Source: Vitrella brassicaformis (lineage: Eukaryota > Sar > Vitrellaceae). From it: a stretch of 56,286 bases of DNA. Made by a program: the position numbers and the translations under genes. The notes under the pieces are model-generated. The model saw only the letters and a program-made list of their open reading frames with translations. It searched no databases and was not told the origin of the DNA. This document shows, piece after piece, positions 1 through 13,503 of this stretch (positions are counted from its first letter, which is position 1; the number at the start of each line of letters is the position of its first letter). The stretch spans positions 85,555 through 141,840 of the forward strand of contig CDMY01000268.1 of the NCBI GenBank assembly GCA_001179505.1, given 5' to 3'.

Positions 1-770
1 CCCCACACACACACACACAGAAACAGAGAGAGAGAGAGAGAGGCCTTTTCCCACACCCCGAGACACAGAGAAATCTCTCCCTCTTCGTCCTCTTTTCACG
101 GTCGCAATCAGATGTATGAGAATACCGTTCTGGACTATGACGGCACCGGCGCCCCCGCCACTCTCACCCAGGACCTCAAATGCCCCTCTGCGGGCGCGAC
201 AGTCAGCTACACGGTGTCGGCCATGAATGCGGCCGGGGAGGGGCCGCAGTCGGCCGCGAGCACACGGACGTGTGCACTGGAGCCTGGCGCGCCGATCAAT
301 TTCGCTCTGAAGGTCAATGCTGCCCCTGGTGAGAGAGAGAGAGACAGAGAGAGAGACGCGCACAGTAACAAACGCGTGAATCTCTCTCTCTCTCTCTCTG
401 CAGGGACTCTTGAGCCCACCGACCTCCGCACACCCACCTCCCTCTTTCTCGAGTGGGACCCCCCCGCTGCCGCCCCCACCGACCCCATAACAGAATACGT
501 CCTCTACAGGGACAACGGGCTGGCATCCGGCACTTACGCGGAGACATACAGGGGGAGTGTCGCCGAGTACGAGGATGTGGGGCTGGTGATGGGGCGGACG
601 TATCGGTATAGAGTGAGTGCGGTGAACACTGTGGGGGAGGGGGCGGCGACTGCTGTGACGGCCTTCCAGGTATAATGTGTGTGTGTCTCGGGTGTTGGGT
701 GTGTGTGAAAAGGGGTTGGGTATGAGGAGGACGCTTGTGTATTGCGAGCAAGTCTCTCTCTCTCTCCCTT

Positions 771-806
<36 letters not shown>

Positions 807-1131
807 TGTGTGCAGGTTTTGTGTGTCCCCCGTTCTCCCCCCTACGCCCCCACCGCCACCAGCCGGGCGCCCACGGCCATCACTCTCACTTGGAGCGCAC
901 CCACAGTCGACGTCGGCCTGCCTGTCACCGACTACCGTGTTTACCGAGACGGTCCGTTTGCACACACAAAGTCTTTTTTCTTTTGCAAGCTAGCTCCACG
1001 TGTGTGTGTGTGTGTGCCGCGGAAATAGGCACTTTCCTGGCCGCCGTTGGGTCGAGTGCGACGACCTATACGGACAGCACGACAGCTGGCGGCACCTCCT
1101 ATGTCTACCGCGTAACGACACACATAACACA

Positions 1132-1163
<32 letters not shown>

Positions 1164-1423
1164 TGTATGTGCGTGTGCGGGGGTGGCTGTGTGCAGGTGA
1201 TAGCGGAGAACAGCGAAGGTCTCGGGTTTACGTCGGCAGAGAGCGCCTCGATCATCGCGGCCGCAGTGCCGAGCGCCACGACTTTCAGCGGGGCGACCGC
1301 CACGGCCACGACTGTCTCGCTCACATGGTCAGATACCCATGCACACCCAGACCCTCCCTCTGTGTCTGAGAGACACCCACCCTCCCTCCCTCTCCCCCCC
1401 CCACACACACATTTGGTTTGCCA

Positions 1424-1459
<36 letters not shown>

Positions 1460-4400
1460 TGTGGGCGTGTTAACGAGTGTTCAGGAATGCGGCTACGGCG
1501 AATGGTTCGCCGGTCACCGCGTATCGTCTGTATATCAACGACGGCCGCGGGGGGGACCCTTTGACGCGCATTTACTCAGGTAGCCCTCCCTCACCGCAAA
1601 AACAGCAAAAGCATTCCTTTCCCCAGCTCTCTCTGTCTCGCTGTGTGTGTGGGCCATACATAGGTCTGGCCACCACCTACACAGCGACCGGGCTCGTGTC
1701 GTCCCGGACTTATGGATTCGCTGTGAGCGCCGTCAATGGTGTGGGGGAGGGGGCCAAGTCGGCCGTGCAGAACGCGCAGCTCTGCAACACTCCCTCCGTA
1801 AGACAACACACACACACACACACACACACACAGGGAGAGACACCAGAGAGAGAGAGAGAAACAGACATACAGACAAAACTTCTCGCGAGAAACATCGGAA
1901 AAAGCGGTTCTTTCTGCATATGTGTGTGCGTGTGTGTGTGCAGGTGCCCCGCAACCTTCGTGTGGCCTACAGGGATGACGACGAGATCTGGGTGCAGTGG
2001 GACGCACCCACAGACACGGGCGGCTGCGGCATCGACTCATACACCGTCAACGTCGACACTGTCGGTGGGTGCGCTGCCAAAAGATGCGAGACAAGAAGGC
2101 GCGAGAAGCCGTCTGTGTGTGTGTGTAGATGTGAGCACACAAACGGACCTTCTGTATAAGGATACGGGAAAGGCAACAGACACGGAGTTCGACTACAACG
2201 TGCGGGCGAACGGGCCCTCCCTCTCTTCTGCTGCCACATGTATGTCTATGTCTGCATAAACCTCTCTCTCCCTCTGTGTGTATGGGGGTCTGTCTGTCTG
2301 TTTGTTTGTGTGCATCTCAGCCGATCTGACTGTGCGTTCCGCAACAGCACCCCAAGCAGTGACGGGCGTCTCTGTGACGTCGGCAACCAGCACGGCTATA
2401 ACGCTCTCGTGGACAGACATCACTGCAAGCCCAGGCAACCCCACCCCCCACCCCCTCAGCACACACACACACACACACACCAAACCCTCCATGTGTGTGT
2501 ACAGCCAATGGCGGCTCGGCCGTGACGTCCTACCGGATTGTGATCAACGACGGTCTGGGCGGCAGCACCTTCGCACAGGCGGTCTCGCCGGACGACGCGG
2601 GGACGCCCGCGACCACCACTGTCACGCTTGTGCCTGGTGGGTGAGTTCGTTGTGTGTGTCTCTCTCTCTCTCTCTCTATGTGTGTGTGTGTGTGTGTGGG
2701 TGTCTTTAGGGCGGTATTATCTGCTGAAAGTCGCGGCGCAGAACCTGGTCACCACGGGCAACGCTCTCAACGACCAAACCCTTCAGGTACACACACACAC
2801 ATATACACACATACACAGCCATCTCTCTCTCTTTGTATGTGTGAGTGTGTCTGTGCAGTTCAGCAGTGAAGTGGCCACCTACGCCGCAGAGACGCCCTTG
2901 CCGCCCGCAGACGCCTCTCTCTCCGCCACGCGCACACAACCTGGGAAGATTCTGTTTGAGTGGGGCGTCTCGACTGACACGCGCGGCTCGCCGATAACAC
3001 GATATGAGCTCTACGAGAACTCCCCAAGTGCGCACCCAGACAGACCAACAGACAGAGAGAGAGAGAGAGAGACATGGGTGTGTGTTTGTGTGGGTGCAGG
3101 TACCGCCGTGATGGCCATCACCGATGCGGCCACGAGGTCGCACCTTCTCGAGGGATGCACCCCCACAACCGTTTACGACATCAAGGTCAGACATTTTCTT
3201 TACTTTTCACTCACTCAGCATGTGTGTTGGTGTGTGTGTTGGAGCACTGCAGGTGCGCGCAGAGAACGCCGTTGGATGGGGCGCCTACACGAGTGACACC
3301 ACATTCACTTGTGCAATCGCCCCTGACGCTCCTGCAGGTCGTTCTCCCCTAACCCCCCTCACACAGAGAGAGGAGAGAGAGTCCTCAGTCGTGTGTCGTG
3401 TGTGTTGATGCAGCACCGACACGCGACGCGTCGACGAGCACGAGCATCACTGTCGACTGGGTGGCCCCTGCAACCAACGGCTGTGCCATCACCACATACA
3501 CCCTTTACAGGGCGACCGAATTCGGTGCGCACACACACACAGCGAGAGGCGCCCTTTGGACACACACAAACACACGCACTTTCTCTCTCTCTGGGTGTGT
3601 GTGTGTGGGCGGGGGGGGGTGCAGGGACTTTTGCGAGTGTCTCCACGGCCAACGTGCTGACCTTCGCCGACACAGGGCTCACCACTGGGGTCTACTATCG
3701 GTACCCTTTGCAGTCCGACTAAGGAAGAACCACCACACACAGTGGCTTCTCCTCATCTCCTTCTCTCCCTCTCTGTCTCTGTGGGTCTCTTTTTGTCTGT
3801 GTGTAGGTATAAGGTCACAGCCACCAACTGTGTCGGCGAGTCGGCCGATTCCCCAACGGTGCTTATCCCAGCAGCCGGCATCCCTTCTGCGGCAACAGCC
3901 CTGGCCATGACCACACTGACACGGTCGACGGCTACTGCACAGTGGACCGCTCCAGGTGTGTATGTGTGTTGACACACGCAAGGCGCCCACACACTCTCCA
4001 TGTGTATCCCTTCGTTGTGTGTCTTACTGTTTGGGTGCAGCTGACACAGGCGGCTCGCCAATTGTGCTCTACAAGTACTGACATCCGCAAACACACACGC
4101 AGAGAGAGAGAGAGAGCCGTGTCTCTCTACGTGTGTGTGTGTTTGTGTGTATAGGTTGTGGTCGGACAATGGCGGCGGCGGAGGGTCGCCCTTCAGCACG
4201 CTCGTGTGGAGCGGAAGCACCGCCTACACGACCACATTGACCTTTACCACTGGTGGGTGCGGCGTGCGGCGGGGCTACCACGGGGAAAATGCTCCCTCTT
4301 CTGTGTGTCTGTGTCTGTGTCTGTGTGTTTGAAGGCACCGCCTACCAGCTCGAAGTCGAGACCCACAACGTCGTCAACCAGCTCTACTCCGTCGGCGGGG

Positions 4401-5680
4401 CGCGCAGCGCCATCCTCTCGTGGAGCGCCGCGGTGCCGCCTGACGCACCGACTGCACTCGCGGTCAAGACGGCCGACCGCGGGACGGCGAGCATCACAAT
4501 GTACTGGGAGGACCCTGCTGACCTCGGCGGCATGGGGGCGATCACCAACTTCGATCTGCAGGCACGCACACACAGACATAAGCCACTCCGCTAGACAAAT
4601 CGCACAAAGGAGCGCGTTTCTGCGAATGGAATCCATCAGATGGATGACGGGCTGGGCGGGTCCTTTTCGTCTGTCTACACGGGTGCGGGGGTGGTCGACG
4701 GCTCAGGCTACTCCCATCAAGAAACGGGACTCACTCTCGGCCTCAGCTACCGATTCCACATACGGTGCGTCAGTGGCAAGAAAAAGACTTTTCTCTCAAT
4801 GTCTCTCCCCCTTTCTTCTCTGTGTGTATGTGTGGGGGCGCAAAAGGGCTGAGACGGCAGCGGGTTACGGATCGTTCTCGTCGATTGTGTCAGGACAGGT
4901 GTGCAGCGCCCCCAGTGCGCCGCAGAGCCTGGCGGTGGTGTCGCAGTCGACCGCACTCATGACTGTCTCATGGTTGGTACACACACGAAAGGGCATATGG
5001 GTGCGCGAGGGTTTGTTGTGTGTGTAGGTCTGCCCCGTCCGACAATGGCGGCTGCACAGTCACCGGCTACCTGGTTCTTGCGGGAACCACCGACCCACCC
5101 ACAGGTCAGTGTCTGTCTCTCCCTCTCTCCGGTCCGATGAACGTGTTGGCGTTGACGTGCTCTGTGCGTGTATCTGCAGTGCAAGTAGCCGACGTGGACA
5201 GCAGCACGCTGCAGCTGTCCTATGTGCCGGGCGCCGGTAATACGGACTATTTCTTTCTCGTGCGGGTGCGAATTCAAAACGTTCTTGCACATCGCGTCGC
5301 CGTGTAGAAACAACGGCCTTCTCCCACACACCCACATCTCTCTCTCTCTCTGTGCGTTTGTGTGTGTGTGTAGGCTAAGAACTGGCTGACAGAGACGGTT
5401 GCAGCCATCTCAGGCACCGACTCTGCGGTGCTGCAAGTGGTCTCTGCAAGCATCCCCGACGCCCCAGTCGCGCCAACACGGTGTGGAAAGAGAACGCACC
5501 TTTGTGTGTATGCTCTGTTTGGGCGTGTGTGTGGCGGGTCGGCAGGTCTGCGTCGACAGCCACAGAGATCACTCTGGCAGTGACAGATCCCTCTACTGGG
5601 GGGTCGCCGCTGATCACCCCGGGGTTTATCGTGCTGAAGAATGACGGCCTGGGAGGTACATGCGGCCTAGGCATCCACAC

Positions 5681-5717
<37 letters not shown>

Positions 5718-6724
5718 TGTGCGTGCGAAGGCACCACCTACACGGACCACTTTTCTGGTACAAACACCCAAATATACAGAAGGACAGACAGACAGACAGA
5801 CGGACGGACAAGTGGTGGAGAGAAGGAGACGTATGTGTGTGTGTGTATGTGTGTAGGGACCGAACAGGCCGGCCCGACGATCGCCGTCAGCGGGCTGACA
5901 ACGGGGAGGCAATACTGCTTCAAGTATGCGGCCAAGAACCGTCTGTTTGCCGACCAAGTAAGCCACCCCATCCACACCGAGGGAGAAGGAGAGAGGACAA
6001 CACACGCGTCTCTCTCTCTCTGTTTCTGCGGTGTATGTGTCTGCCGTTGTCTTAGTCGATAGCGGACTCAGCTGCCAACTACTCACCAGCTGCCGTAGAA
6101 GAGCGCCAGCTGCCTCCTCCTCCGCTCACCCTCTCTGTGTGTGTCTCTGTGTGTTGTCAGTGCTTCTACGCGGCAGACGAGCCGGATCCGCCAACATGGG
6201 CGACCCCACAGGTCCCATTGGACACACACACACACACTGAGAAATGGGTGTGCCTGGGGGATATGTGTGTGCGTGTGTGTGTGTGTGTGTGTGTAGGTTG
6301 TTGCCGGCAGCCAGACACAGACGGGCTTGACACTGGATTGGGAGGCCCCCGGATCTTCTGGTATGCCTTTCTCTCCCCGCACCCCCATCTCTGCGTCTCT
6401 CTGTCTCTGTGAATGTGTGTGTAGGGGGTATGCCCATCGCCGGCTACCGCGTCTATGTCGACGGTGCGACGTGTGCGAGCGGATCGGCCCCCGACTACCT
6501 TCTCTACGACGGCTCCTCCAACCCCTCAGCCACACAAGTGGACACACCCAAACATACACACACAGCAGTGTTTTCCTTCCTTGTGGATCTCTGTGTGTGC
6601 AGGCGGCCGTGTCGTCACTTCCTACCGACACGGAGTGCACCTTTGCCGTGACGGCCATCAACACGGCCACATACGAGAGCGCTCTCAGGTGCTCAGCCAG
6701 CCGCTCGCACACCCATATTGCCCA

Positions 6725-6761
<37 letters not shown>

Positions 6762-7088
6762 ATGTGTTTTTAACAGCGCCACTTATCAGGTGCGCATCGC
6801 GGCTGCCCCAAGCACGCCCACCAACTTTGCCGTCGACACGTCAGCTGGCGGACACAACAACCAAGGTCACACAGACCCCCCACACACACACAGCACAGAG
6901 AGAGAGAGAGAGAGACGTGTGTATGTATGTATTCAGTTGACCTCACTTGGACTGCAAGTGCCAGCACTGGGGGTGCGGCCCCGGTCGAGTACACAATCCG
7001 CTGGGACAACGGCAACTTCGGCGCACTCAGCAACAGCGTCACTGGTGCGCTCTGGAAACAAGACTCCTGTGCGCCCCCCATCTGTGTG

Positions 7089-7121
<33 letters not shown>

Positions 7122-7712
7122 AGGTATCTCTGGCACCAGCCACTCGGTCACCCCGCTGACTCTCGCCAATTTCTACCGGTCTGGGCTGTCGTACACCTGT
7201 GTGCGTGTGTGTGTGTTGTCCACACATCTGTGTGTGTCTCTCTCTGTATTTCTGTGCAGTTTCACGATAGAGGCCGTCAACAATGTGCCTCTGTCCAGCG
7301 CGGCGTCGAGCATCCTCATCACCCAAGTCTGCGAGAAACCCGATGCTCCCACGCCGACATTCACCGGCCATACCGACACTTCGGTGAGCGCCCCCCGGCA
7401 CCCAACACACACCCAACACAAACGCCCACACACCCATTCTACGTGCTATATAGGTGGTCATCAACTGGACGCCCCCAGCCAATACGGGCGGCACAGGTAA
7501 GTGTGTGTGTGTGTGCAGAGAAATCTCTCTATTGCGCGAGTCTGTGTGTTTGTATGTTTGTATATGTGTGTGTGTAGGGGTGGACATTGTGGGCTATCGT
7601 GTGTATAAGGACGACTGTGCTGGCGGGGCGTTTCTCGCCACGCCCATACACGACGGTCGGCACACACAAAGAATACACAGGCCGGAGCCAGCCGCATATG
7701 CCAATCTCTTTG

Positions 7713-7744
<32 letters not shown>

Positions 7745-10453
7745 TGTAGGGGGTTCCGGGGTGCTCACTTACACAGCAACGGGACTCACGTGAGCACACA
7801 CAGAGACAGACAGACAGAGCATGTCTGTATATATGTGTGTGTGTGTGTGTGTGTGTCCACAGCGCCGGAGCCACATGCAAATTCGGGCTAACCTCTCTCA
7901 ACTCGGTCTATGAGAGCGTTCAATCAGGTGATGACATTGGCTGCACAATCAATCCTCCACACCGGCGGCAAAATCCTTCCGATCTGTGTTTGTGTTTGGT
8001 TGGGCAGGTCCTCATTCTGTGGACATATCTGCCGTCCCCACGGCTCCCGGCACGCCCACACTCACAAGCGTCACCAACGCGTAGGCGGGCATGATGCTCA
8101 TACACACACACATGCAAGAGGGCGTCTGTCTGTGTGTGTGGGTGTTGCAGGGGCTCGGACATTGACATGGTCATCGGATGGACCACTGCCACCTCTGGTG
8201 GGTTGGGGCGCCACGCACACACACACACACACACACCCCAATCTCTTTCTCTCTGTCTCTGTCCTCCCCCTGTGTGTCTGTGTGTGTGTGTCTGTGTGTG
8301 TGTGTGTCTCCGTCAGCCGACGCCATAACTCAGGACGAAGTCTTCAGCGACAACTGTGCAGGCGGCCCCATTACCAACAGCGAATTCTCGGGCGCCCCCG
8401 CTGTCGCACACACAAAGACGGGCATCGCTTACGGCGCCGTTTGCCGCTTCCAGGTGCCCTCTTTTCTCTGTCTTTCTCACACACACACAGAGGGAGGGAG
8501 GGAGGGAGTGTGTTGTGTGTGTGTGTGCGTATAAACAGATCCAAGCGTCCAACTCGAACGGTGCCGGGCCGCTCAGCGGCATCGCAACCTTTGTGGCGTC
8601 CGTAACACCAGGAGCCCCGCAGAGCTTCGCGTACGTGTTTGCGCCTTTTTTTTTTGGCGGTTGGCCATTATGGAAGCCATCTAAGAGTGTCGCTCTCCCT
8701 CTCCCTCTGTGTAGGTATGCGTCATCGACAGCTACGAGCATCACGGTCACATGGGCGGCACCAAACCCCGTCGGCCACGCAAATGAGGCCACGCTGGACC
8801 GGTCAGTGGCACTGGACAGAGAGGGGCCGTTTGGTTAACAGCGTCCCTCTCTCTCTCTCTCTCTCTGTGCGTGTGTGTGTGTGTCTCGTTTGTGAAGGTA
8901 TGAAGTCCTGTACACCAATCTGGACACGGCTGTCGGGCCGACAACAGGTACACCTACACCTACACACACACACACACACGCCGAAGTGTGTGGATCAAGA
9001 TGTCTGTGGGTGTGTGTGCTTTGGCAGTGACCATCTCCCCCACGACATTAACCGCGACACTCACCGGGCTGACGACCACACACCAATACCAGGTCAGGGT
9101 GGACACACAGAGACACTTTAGGGGATCTGTGTGTGTGTGTGTGTGTGTGCGAATGCAGATAAGCGTTCGTGCGTGCACCATCAACGAGTGCAGCAGCAAC
9201 GCCGGGCCGATCAACCAGGCACGGAAATACCCACAGACATACACATATCGTCCTGCATCTCCCTCTCTCCCCGTGTGTCTGCGTGTGTGTGTGTGTGTGT
9301 CAGTATTGCGGGTCTCTCCCAGACGCGCCGGACCCCCTCTCTGTGTCGGCGAGCACTTCTAACGATATCACGCTCGGATGGACTTTCACAGGTAGGCCTG
9401 TTCGTGTGTGTGCACACCGTTTTCTATGTAGGCTGCTTGCTATGTGTGGGTGTAGGGAGCAATGGCGGCATGAGCGTCACGAGCTACTCCGTCCTATGGA
9501 GCAACAACAAGTGAGAACCACTCTCTCTCCCCCTCTCTCTCTCTGTTTGTGTGTGCTAAGTGTATGTTTGTATGTCTGTGCGTGTTTCAGCTTCGCCACG
9601 TCCACAGCCGATACGGCCGTCGGCACGTCGTATGTCTTCACCTGCGCATCCGGTGGCGGACAGGGGTACGTCAATGCATTCAACACGCACACGACACACA
9701 CACACACAGAGAGAGAGAGGGAGACGTGTGTGTGTGTGTGTGTGTGGCCTTATGGGTGCAGGCTCTATTCTTTCAAAGCCGCTGCAACGACCTCTGTGGG
9801 CACCGGTTAGCACACACACTGATTCTCTGTGTGTGTAGAGACATATTGACCTGTCTGTGTGTGTGAAATGAAGGTGCGTATACGAGTGCGATCAGCTGGT
9901 TCTGCGCAAACCCCCCCACCGCCCCGTTAGCAGCACCAGCGGTGGTACAGCCACACACAGGCATAAACACATGCCGAAAGGTCGTCTTCTGACATAATCT
10001 TCATATATATGTGTGTGTTACAGGCATCTCAGAGCACGACGGCGATCACCGTGACCTTGGCGACACCGACAGCACTGCAATTGAACAACGTATGTGCAGA
10101 CACAGAGAGACATATGCACGGACACACACACGTGTGTGCATCTCCCTCTCTCTCTCTCTCTCTCTCTCCATGTATCTGTGTGTGTGTAGGCGCCCCACAC
10201 AGGCTATGTGCTGTACTGGAACGACGGCCTCGGCGGCACTGACTACGACGTACCTTGTGTCACACCCACACCCACACGCAAACGTTTGTTTGTGTCTGTC
10301 TGTGTGTGAAGTCGAGAACGATCACGGAGCCGTCGGCCATCACCCAGACCATCACAGACTGGAAGGGGACGCCTCTGAGTGCGGGAGACACCTACCGCAT
10401 CAAATACATCTTTGTCTCCTCAGCCGGTATATAATCACACACACACAGACTGA

Positions 10454-10488
<35 letters not shown>

Positions 10489-11665
10489 GAGGGAAAGATG
10501 CGCCTGTGTCTCTGTCTGTCTGTCTGTCTGTCTGTGTAGGGGACGGCGCGGAGTCAGCCGAATTGGCGGCCATTGCTGCAACTGGTGTGTTGTCACACGC
10601 ACACAGACCCCCCTGCTCTCACCACGCACACACACGTGAGTGTGTGTGGTGGTCTTTTCTCAGTGCCCGACACCCCCGCAATGCCCACAAGAGTTGTCAC
10701 GACCACAAGCACGTCGGACACTGCAATCGAGGTACGCGTGAATGAAAGCTCGTCTGTGTGTGGACCTCTCCTTCTGTCAAAAAGGTGTCTTGGATAGCGC
10801 CGAGCGACGGCGGCAGCCCCCTCACGGCATACCGACTCTCTTGGAAGGTACGTCTCTCTTTTTACCTGTCTCTGTCTCTCTCCCCGTGTCTGTAGGTCAT
10901 GTGTGTGTGTGTTGATGTGCGCAGTTGTCGACGGGCCCGACATTCACCGACATCGACGTGACCCAGGCGGTCACCTCCGACTCTGTGACGGGCATGCACA
11001 CAGACACAAACATGGAGTTTTTTTGCGAATGCATTGATTGAGGATTCTCCGTGTCTATGCGTGTGTGTGCAGTGCCCACACCGGGCAGCTCGTATCACTT
11101 TAAGGTCTACGCGACCAACGCAGTCGGCGACTCGGCTTACAGCGACGTGCTCGTTGCTAAGGTCGCCACCGGCCCAGCCCCTTTTACACACAAATCTCTC
11201 TCTGTCTCTCTCTCTCTGTGTGCGTGTGGATAAAGGCTGCTGGCGTGCCCGACCAGCCAGGATCTCCTCCCTCTAGGGACCTGGCTTCAAGCAGGTGAGC
11301 ATGTCTCTCTCTCCATGTCCCTTTGTCTCTCCTTATACCCACACCCTTCTGTGCGCAGTGTGAGTGGCGCGACGTGCAACCTCGCCCTGACGTGGACGGC
11401 TCCGACCGTTGTGGAGTTGAACGAGGGCACACTCACTGGGTAAGGGGGAGAACTGGTGTGTGGGTGTGTGGGTGCATTCCTGCGTCTGGGTGTGCAGGTA
11501 TTATCTGTACCGCAATAACGGAGGCGCGACGGCCATCTCTGCCACACCGACGGTTGACCTGTCCACAACACCATCGGCCTCATCAACGACCATCACCTCT
11601 CTCACGTATACCCACACACGCAGAGAGAGAGATACACACACACACACACCCCTCACAGCCGCGAA

Positions 11666-11703
<38 letters not shown>

Positions 11704-13503
11704 TGTGTGCAGGACCGGCACCACCTACAAAGTCACTCTTTCAGTGGTCAACGAGATCGGCGAGTCGCAGCAGAGCTCAGAGGCCTCACTACTGTGCGCA
11801 GTGGTGCCGGACACACCGACAACGCCCGCAGTCACCGGTGCACACACACGGACATAATCAAATATGCGAGCAGAGCACTTGTGTGTCGGGCTGTGCTGTA
11901 GGTGTTGTGAGGGGGGATGGCGGCTACCCTACGGGCAACGGGGAGATATCTTTGAGCTGGGTGGCACCCGACAACAAGTCGAGACATACACACGCACACA
12001 CACACACACAGAGGGAGAGAGACGCTGCTGTATGTGCAGAGGTGATGCGATCACCAATTACCGCATCGAAGTCACCGAGACCGTCGGTTCCGGCGCCTCG
12101 GAGGTCGTCACTCTAGGTACGCCGACAATTGGCACGGGAAGCGCGACGCTTTGCTCCTTTCTTGCATGTCTGTGTGCAGGCAGCGCATCCACAAGCACCA
12201 CTTTGACCGCTGCAAACTTTGGTGCCACTATAATGTTTGACTCGGCTATTCCCGAAGGGTACACACACGCACAGACAGAGAGAGAGAGAGAGAGACGTAT
12301 GGTTATGGGGTCAATACCAAAAACACAGATATACCCTTACCGTGGCCGCCTACAACTCTCTCGGCTGGGGCCTTTACTCGGTAAGGAGTCTTCCACACAA
12401 AAAGGGACAACGATGTGAGTGTCTCGTTTGTGTGTATTCCGCAGGCGGCCACATCAACAGTGTACCTGCTAGAGACTCCCAACGCCCCTGCGAACCTCCG
12501 CAGAGCGGCGACAGCGGCCGTCAACACGCAGATCGACCTTGAGTGGGATGTGCCCACAGACACCGGTGAGTCTGTTCTGTCTTGGTGTCTTGTGGGTGAC
12601 ATTTTCTCATTCCCTCTCTCTCTCTCTCTCTGTGCCTCTGTGTGTCTGTGTGCAGGTGGTGCGGCCAACACTGACCTGACATATGAGATATACGGAGGCA
12701 ACGACTGCATCACCATGGTCAGTGTTGGCGCATTCATCCGCTGCGCCTCTGATATGTGTGTGCGTGTGCAGGCCTCGTTGAGTACCACAGAAACCGGCGG
12801 CCCTGTCACCGTCACCTACACAGAGTCATCTCTCGCACCAGGGTAACAGCACACACACACGCACAGAGAAACAAAGAGAGAGGGAAGGAGAGAAGGGGGT
12901 GTGCCCACCCAATCAACACGTGCAGCACCAGTCGGTGCTACAAGGTCCGCGCCAAGAACCTCGAGAACACCTGGAGCCCCTTCTCCCTCACCGTCACGCT
13001 GAGAGCAGCACAGCTGCCAGGTACACACATGTGCCTCCCCCCCCTACACACCCGTTATCCATCTGTGTGTGTGTGTGTGTAGATCCCCCGACGGGCCTTG
13101 TGTGCAATTCCCCCGCGGGTGGTCAATTAGACATCTCGTGGACGCCGCCCGCGTCAGATGGCGGCAGCCCTCTTACTCGGTAATTAATGAGGCCAGCAAC
13201 TTGATATGACCGATCACAGAATGAATGCACTATATGTGTGTGTGCAGGTATGTGGTGAGCTATACTGGCCCGGAGACCCCCGGACCCTACCTACTCAACT
13301 CTGCCACGTCAGACAGCTTCACTACCCTGATCTCCGGCGGCCCCTACACTGTGGTGAGCAGAGCCAGCCGCTGACAGAGGCACATGTCCGTCAGCCATCT
13401 CTCTCTCTCTGTGTCTGTCTGTGTGTGTGTGCAGAACTTGTATGCGGAGAATGAAGTCGGGCAAGAGCCGACAGGAGACTCATGTTCCGTCACTATCTCG
13501 TAA
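1..13503 (+). CDS. Giant fibronectin type III repeat protein (5' partial)
   Basis: About 24 consecutive FN3-like units are encoded, each with the family pattern: an early Pro, a core Trp (LTWSAP, LSWTDI, VSWIAPSDGGSPL), then Y-x-LY-x-NDG, and a final Y-x-F-x-V-x-A-x-N-x-x-G-x-G strand. The first exon in the window begins at 112 after a CAG acceptor and is already inside a domain, so the gene starts upstream. Early exons are 112-328, 404-669, 815-951, 1029-1111, 1197-1327, 1485-1579, 1664-1797, 1944-2064 and 2129-2239; roughly sixty exist in all. The last exon ends NLYAENEVGQEP...VTIS with TAA at 13501-13503. No C-terminal membrane segment or anchor is visible, so a secreted product, or one anchored from its unseen N-terminus, is likely. 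FN3 arrays generally act in adhesion or as extracellular spacers; the partner is unknown. One junction (2430-2503) lacks an obvious GT donor. Confidence 0.85.
112..13503 (+). repeat. Tandem FN3 domain array, about 24 units
   Basis: Approximate unit spans, introns included: 112-285 (partial), 286-669, 815-1262, 1263-1797, 1944-2345, 2346-2890, 2891-3330, 3331-3875, 3876-4432, 4433-4912, 4913-5455, 5456-6177, 6178-6805, 6806-7338, 7339-8025, 8026-8608, 8609-9320, 9321-9925, 9926-10664, 10665-11235, 11236-11805, 11806-12475, 12476-13082, 13083-13503. Units are divergent at sequence level but share exon phase habits: an intron commonly falls inside the NDG turn and another just before or inside the Y-x-V-x-A-x-N strand. 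This suggests growth by duplication of exon sets followed by drift. Boundaries are by eye. Confidence 0.7.

Noticed and set aside
735-1028. Open frames full of SLSLSL, CVCVCV, HTHTHT or RERERE
   Set aside because: These are translations of (CT)n, (GT)n, (CA)n and (GA)n tracts in introns and spacers; they occur on both strands across the window and are not genes.
1-13503. CRISPR-like regular repeats
   Set aside because: The repeated units are intron microsatellites of irregular spacing between protein-coding exons, with no conserved palindromic repeat and no cas genes.
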